Source of the DNA: Selaginella tamariscina
Lineage: Eukaryota > Streptophyta > Lycopodiopsida > Selaginellales > Selaginellaceae
NCBI GenBank assembly: GCA_003024785.1
Contig: PUQB01000098.1
Span: 806,805 to 870,804, forward strand
Reading direction: 5' to 3'
DNA: 64,000 nucleotides
Shown: positions 60,022 to 64,000 of the stretch, in pieces
Layout: each line of letters starts with the position of its first letter
Position numbering within the stretch: the first letter of the stretch is position 1
Translations under genes and position numbers: made by a program
Notes under the pieces: model-generated
Databases searched by the model: none
The model's input: only the letters and a program-made list of their open reading frames with translations
What the model was told of the DNA's origin: nothing

Positions 60022-60243
60022 TGTTATGACTCATATAACAAATTAAAGAATATTCCTTAAAAAGATATAAGCTAGAATATTCCTAAGGAGTTATATTGCA
60101 CACTAAGATTGAGGAGCCTTTTTTGGAGAGCAGCATGTGGAGACTAGAGACAGCTCGGGGAGATCGGGTGGTTGGGTGGTTTTGTGAGATTATAAACTAG
60201 GTAGTTTTGAGGGTCTCTAGTTTATACGTAGTGGTGCCTAACA
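60022..60243 (+). repeat. Element I 3' LTR
   Basis: 222 bp, preceded by the purine-rich GGGGGAGGA expected of a polypurine tract (60012-60020). Confidence 0.85.
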
Positions 60244-60248
60244 CATGC

Positions 60249-60440
60249 CATTTGATGTATTATGAATCTTGGGCCAAAAAGGCACTTCTTCTAATCCATG
60301 CACATGAGTTCCATACTCATCAATCAGGTACACTCCCAGCAATCCCCATGGCCAAGTCTACATGTGCCCATAAAAAGAATCCCTTCAATTTGAATTTCTT
60401 CACGGCTTCCGCACCTCCACATCGCTGAGCAGCTCTTTGT
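60249..60440 (-). mobile_element. PIF/Harbinger-like remnant, right part
   Basis: Continuation, beyond element I, of the minus-strand transposase. AHVDLAMGIAGSVPD followed after stops by VWNS near 60375-60320 resembles the conserved GxPGSxxDxRV block of Harbinger transposases, which lies upstream of VERAFG as expected. Two stop codons directly follow SVPD, so it is dead. The upstream edge is not resolved. Confidence 0.4.
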
Positions 60441-60574
60441 ACGAGTGCATGGGAAAGATGAGGCTAGCTTCCCGGGTCACCTCTTCCCAAGTGAGAAAGA
60501 AAACAAAAAAGCTCGATCCAAACTCGCAATAAGCGTACATGAACTTACGTACCTCACCCATATTGTAACTCCCT

Positions 60575-60800
60575 GGACAACGTCACAAAGGATGTCGTAC
60601 CTCCCTTCTCATATAGTTGATCTCATCCGCATAAAACTATTAAACAAGTTTGTCCCATGCTTGGTGGGTGGTATTAATCCAGCCCACTTCTCTTGCTCAT
60701 CAGATATGGAAGGGGTGATGGGATTAATCGATGAACTTTGGGAACCAACAGTTGTGGGCCACCGTGGTCCTAAGCAGACGCGCATCGGAAATATCCAACA
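60575..60800 (-). pseudogene. Unidentified minus-strand coding-like segment with splice donor
   Basis: One minus-strand frame reads PRWPTTVGSQSSSINPITPS, SDEQEKWAGLIPPTKHGTNL and FNSFMRMRSTI. It then meets a stop and continues EGRYDILCDVVQGVTIWV up to GAG/GTACGTAAG, a good plant splice donor, near 60560. I do not recognise the protein. The composition looks more protein-like than the overlapping 193-codon plus-strand frame (60445-61026), which ends in Ser/Leu/Thr/His repeats from a microsatellite. It may be a worn exon of a host gene or part of a transposon. Confidence 0.3.
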
Positions 60801-60871
60801 GAGGAATCGTTATATACTAAAGAACAGATTCATCAAGCTCAAAGATGTTAATCAAGATGCAGTCATAACTT

Positions 60872-60926
60872 TCTCTCTCTCTCTCTCTCACTCACTCACT
60901 CTCTCTCTCACACACACACTACACAC
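60872..60926. repeat. (CT)n/(CA)n microsatellite
   Basis: TCTCTCTC, then CACTCACTCACTC, then CTCTCTC and CACACACA in a row; imperfect compound microsatellite. Confidence 0.9.
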
Positions 60927-61026
60927 ATGGAATCAAGCAAGACGTGTAGATCACCGGCCTTGTGACCCACACCTTGCCGGTCGTTCAGTGCATACGTTTC
61001 GTGTATTTAATTTGGGAAGTCTTTAA

Positions 61027-62030
61027 TTAGCACAGAAAATACTTCGGAAAAGTTTTTAAAAACATTAAACACATTACCATATGAACAGACAATAGAGTAC
61101 ATTTGCGTATATATATAGTTGTAAGGTAATTTATAAACCTAATTGAATCTTTTATAAAAGTTTATTGTTTATATTCAATTCAAACAATTTTTTTGTATAA
61201 ACTGTTAGTACTTCAAAGGAAATTACATGTGACAACTCAAGAATAATATTAATCTAGTTGTTTATTGCTTTTTGAAGTTTTACAATAGTCCTAAATATAA
61301 AGTTTAAGAACTTACAGATAAATATATGCATATAACTCCAAGCAGATGTCGAAGTACAGCTGATAAGCAAGTTTGTTAGATTATGTAATGCATATACATA
61401 CACCCACACATCTTATATACGCACGTGTATGCATGAGTGAGCTATACTCTAGTAAATAACTAGGAAAATGTGTGTATATTCGTAATTAAGTACCTCAATT
61501 TTACACAAACTATTCTGTGAAAAGTTTTATAACATAAATATAAAATTTCACTTCTAAATTATAATGAAATTTTTAATAAATCACTTTTAATTATAAAACA
61601 GGCAAAAATAAAATATCAAAAAAATGTAAGCTTTTAGAAAGATTCTAGTACAATATTGTATTATATTTCATAAGACAATATTAACTATGAATTCGTTATC
61701 TAATAAGTTATGAAGACGTTAAATGATTCCATTACACACAGACAGACATACACAGTAATCTAGTTTCATTTATTGCCTTAACAAAGACGCCGTCGGAGTA
61801 TGGAGGGGTGTGTGTGTGTGTGAGAGAGAGAGAGAGATCAGTTATTATACATGTACTTATAATGAATCAGATAACATAAACACACAGACCATGAAGGTTA
61901 AAAGAGAACTCAACGATGCAACTTATGTACAAAGACCATAACAAAGATTGTTCATGCTACCAGGTAGATACATAGATATGTACGATATGTATGTGATTAT
62001 ACATATGTGTGTGTACACATCAATATACCT
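61027..62030. other. AT-rich intergenic DNA, 3' of the BTB/WD40-like gene
   Basis: No open frame or transposon feature seen. It contains a compound microsatellite (TG)n(AG)n at about 61808-61837. The 3' untranslated region of the minus-strand gene at 62031-63699 should lie in the right part of this stretch; I could not fix a poly(A) signal. Confidence 0.5.
61808..61837. repeat. (TG)n(AG)n microsatellite
   Basis: GTGTGTGTGTGTGTG followed by AGAGAGAGAGAGAG without a break. Confidence 0.9.
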
Positions 62031-63699
62031 CTAGAAATTCCATGAGGTCGATGTAGGCCAATATTGCCAGGTTGCAGGACGATCTCTAGAAATAAGCAGC
62101 ACCTTAGAGCCCGAGTAGTCGAAAGACGGACAATACAAGTCATCACTTCCAATAACAGAACACTCTCTACTGTTATGGTTATCAAACACGAAAAGTCCAT
62201 TCCCGTTGACGGCCATGACAAAGTCCGTGTTTCCCCAAACCTGTAAAATAATGCATTACTACATGCATCTCACATATACACACAAGTATACATATGTTAT
62301 ATGATATGCTACTGTTAGAACCAGCTAGTAAATCGTGTTTAGTAAAAGAAAACATTGATAAGCATCATCAACGAACAGCAATGGTTCAGTTCATTTATAT
62401 TTGTAAATACGAACATATACGTACCTGCGAGATTTCTGTCTGCAGGTGATGAAAAGCCGCAGCATCAGGCAAGCTATACACTCGCATGGCTGTCCCTTTC
62501 GTACACACCACTGTTGTACGGAGCACTGCATGGACTTCTCCGGACTTGTCACTCCAGCGTAGACAGAGTCCCCGTTAGTATACAGCGAGTGAACAGTCTG
62601 TCCGTACGTTGGAATCTTGAGACCAATTCCTGAGGGAACTCGTACGTCAAGAATATTCACGGCATCTTGTGTTGCAAAGACCCCATCAATTCCACCAGTG
62701 TCGTTGCTGCTGATCCTGTATTTATTTTAACTTAACAGTATGTAACTCATACACTCGCGTACATATATGTATACAGGTAGCGCATTATACAAATGTAACT
62801 TTATAATATGGGCGTCAGTTGGTATACAAACATAAAATCTTTTATAATATTTGATTATTTGACGACACCTGAACAGACCGTACATACATATATATTACAT
62901 TCTTGAGAGAATTACTAAATTATGTACTACTAACACTTAAAACTATATAATAAACGAGATATCAGCGTACCTCTGCCTTACACCACCATTGCACTCGCCA
63001 TCTGAATTATACACATGTAGAGCATAGATGGCGTTCCCTGGTAAGTTGACTCTATTAGCACAATGAGCTTCTGGACTCGACACGTCCCAGAAACTAATCC
63101 CCTCGTCTTCTGTAAAAACATATATTCTTCAAAATGTATCTTGCACTTTAGTGTAAAATCACGTTTGTACCGACTACATATATCTTAATGTTTAGCACAA
63201 TACATATTCTAAACACAAAGTTAGTACCTGCAACGACGAGAGTGCCCTTGTTCCTCCACTGTAAGGGAGAACTATATCCCATGGTTGCAATCAGACGGCC
63301 CAGATCCCATTTCATAACGAAGTCACCATCTCGAATATCATAGAGGGTAGCATTCTTCAAACCACTCCCGCCGGATGCCATTAGGGGTCCACAAGGTCTG
63401 TACCACCATAGCGGGAAGTCCGCAACCGGAGATATTCTCGGTGAGATTCTGGAATCTTTAGAATCTGATGAGCTACATGTACTTGGAGTTGTTGGCCAGG
63501 ATGGGCTCTCCACGTGGTAAGCGGCTACAGTTTTCTCGTAAAAGTTCCAAGAACAGAAAGCAGGATCAACGGCGGTCCCAGCAGATGCGGCTACTACGTA
63601 CTTGTTGGATCGACCATCTGATCCTGCGGCTCTGATCAGCCAACAGTCTCGCCATGTTCCAGGTGGCAGGCCTTCAGGAGCCTTGTACTGACTTTTCTC
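62031..63699 (-). CDS. BTB/POZ-WD40-like protein (At3g09030/At5g41330 type), last four exons
   Basis: The C-terminal half resembles the plant BTB/POZ proteins with WD40/YVTN-like repeats, thought to be substrate adaptors for CUL3 ubiquitin ligases. Minus-strand exons with GT-AG borders are 63699-63228, 63109-62971, 62715-62425 and 62240-62031 (stop TAG 62033-62031). Marker blocks are WWYRPCGPLMASGG, YDIRDGDFVMKWDLGR, MGYSSPLQWRNKGTLVVA, GISFWDVSSPEAH, IYALHVYNSDGECNGGVRQR, DGVFATQDAVNILDVRVPSG and DDLYCPSFDYSGSKVLLISR. Splice phases agree across the first two introns. Exon 62715-62425 needs one extra base: after CVRKG (near 62490, an AAAGGG run) the reading continues one base over as TAMRVYSLPDAAAFHHLQTE and then joins the last exon in phase. 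That is either an assembly error or a disabling deletion. The BTB domain and start codon lie right of 63700, beyond an intron that runs toward or past the window edge. Confidence 0.8.
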
Positions 63700-64000
63700 C
63701 TAGCATATTCCAAATGTGAGTGCAAAAACACATATATGCATGTAATGTGTGTGTGTGTGTGTGTGTTCCATCGCACACACATACAAATAAAAGCATACAT
63801 AGAGAGAAATATGGACAACATGTGGGTACTTCAGCATACATGGACATAAACACACACACACACACACACACACACACGTATACAATACAGCATAGGGTGT
63901 GTCTAACAAAATAAATCTAGATAATGCTCAGGCATTATGTTATATTATAGTAGGCTATCTATTGTAGTCGCGTCACACAGCACAGAGAAACAAGAATGAG
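63700..64000 (-). other. Intron with paired microsatellites
   Basis: The exon at 63699 is preceded on the minus strand by a splice acceptor (TATGCTAG). The rest of the window shows no further exon. It holds a GT run (63746-63766) and a CA run (63850-63877). Open frames with runs of Cys-Val or His-Thr here are artefacts of these repeats. Confidence 0.6.

Larger units (their letters stand above)
51417..60243 (+). mobile_element. Ty3/Gypsy element I, nested in Harbinger remnant, split by H
   Basis: Plus-strand element with short LTRs 51417-51628 and 60022-60243 (TGTTATGAC...CCTAACA) and an initiator-Met-type primer site. Flanks are CATTC (51412-51416) and CATGC (60244-60248), probably a target duplication with one change. 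Parts: gag (51655-51781, then 55849-56700, with CHLCGEVGHWKANC near 56612), protease (LLDSGSSDNFVSAKL near 56868), reverse transcriptase (57540-57910, [22 protein letters not shown]), RNase H (58290-58540, CDASGVAIGAVL) and integrase (58870-59330). A C-terminal HPVFHVSQLKRVL-like end is present; I see no chromodomain. A long open run covers protease to reverse transcriptase, so it is the best-kept coding region among the retroelements, yet several breaks remain. LTRs differ by roughly 10-15% plus indels. Confidence 0.9.

Noticed and set aside
60445-61026. 193-codon plus-strand gene
   Set aside because: No family resemblance and the end is microsatellite-coded; the opposite strand gives a more protein-like frame with a splice donor.
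63674-63914. Small Cys-Val or His-Thr rich proteins
   Set aside because: They are translations of the GT/CA microsatellites inside an intron.

Overview
The window looks like nuclear DNA of a land plant. The evidence is two decayed copies of a plant-type p300/CBP histone acetyltransferase (HAC) gene, the 3' part of a spliced gene resembling the plant BTB/POZ proteins At3g09030 and At5g41330, and a dense stack of nested Ty3/Gypsy LTR retrotransposons with plant-type primer-binding sites. I cannot name the species. I saw no rRNA or tRNA gene, CRISPR array or bacterial operon.

Layout. 1-7.9 kb: AT-rich DNA with a HAC-like pseudogene on the minus strand (485-3345), several small repeats, a possible fold-back element and a patchwork of re-used local segments. 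7.9-17.9 kb: Gypsy element A, minus strand, with both LTRs and a 5-bp target duplication. 17.9-19.4 kb: an unclassified LTR-like block. 19.4-21.4 kb: a fragment of the A family that abuts a second HAC-like pseudogene on the plus strand (21.38-23.43 kb). The two HAC copies form arms of a large inverted repeat about 18.7 kb apart. The left arm carries a 77-bp micro-inversion relative to the right arm. 23.6-24.6 kb: LTR-like DNA with 99-bp and 32-bp tandem repeats.

24.9-50.4 kb is a nest of Gypsy elements. F (minus) is split by G (minus, a gag-protease-only element). F is cut off on its right by C (plus). C is split by B (plus, same family as A), and C is cut off on its right by D (plus, same family as C). 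50.4-60.4 kb: remains of a PIF/Harbinger DNA transposon, split by Gypsy element I (plus), which is itself split by H (minus, same family as G). A, B, G and H have 5-bp target-site duplications that can be read directly, so the order of insertion is well supported.

60.4-62.0 kb holds an unidentified, possibly exonic minus-strand reading frame, microsatellites and AT-rich DNA. 62.03-63.70 kb holds four exons of the BTB/WD40-like gene, the only host gene that looks close to intact. One exon shows a one-base reading-frame shift.

All the retroelements read as broken fossils. The points most worth a second look are the HAC inverted pair with its micro-inversion, the gag-protease-only G/H family, the conserved extra reading frame downstream of integrase in A and B, and the primer-binding site shared by two families with unrelated LTRs.
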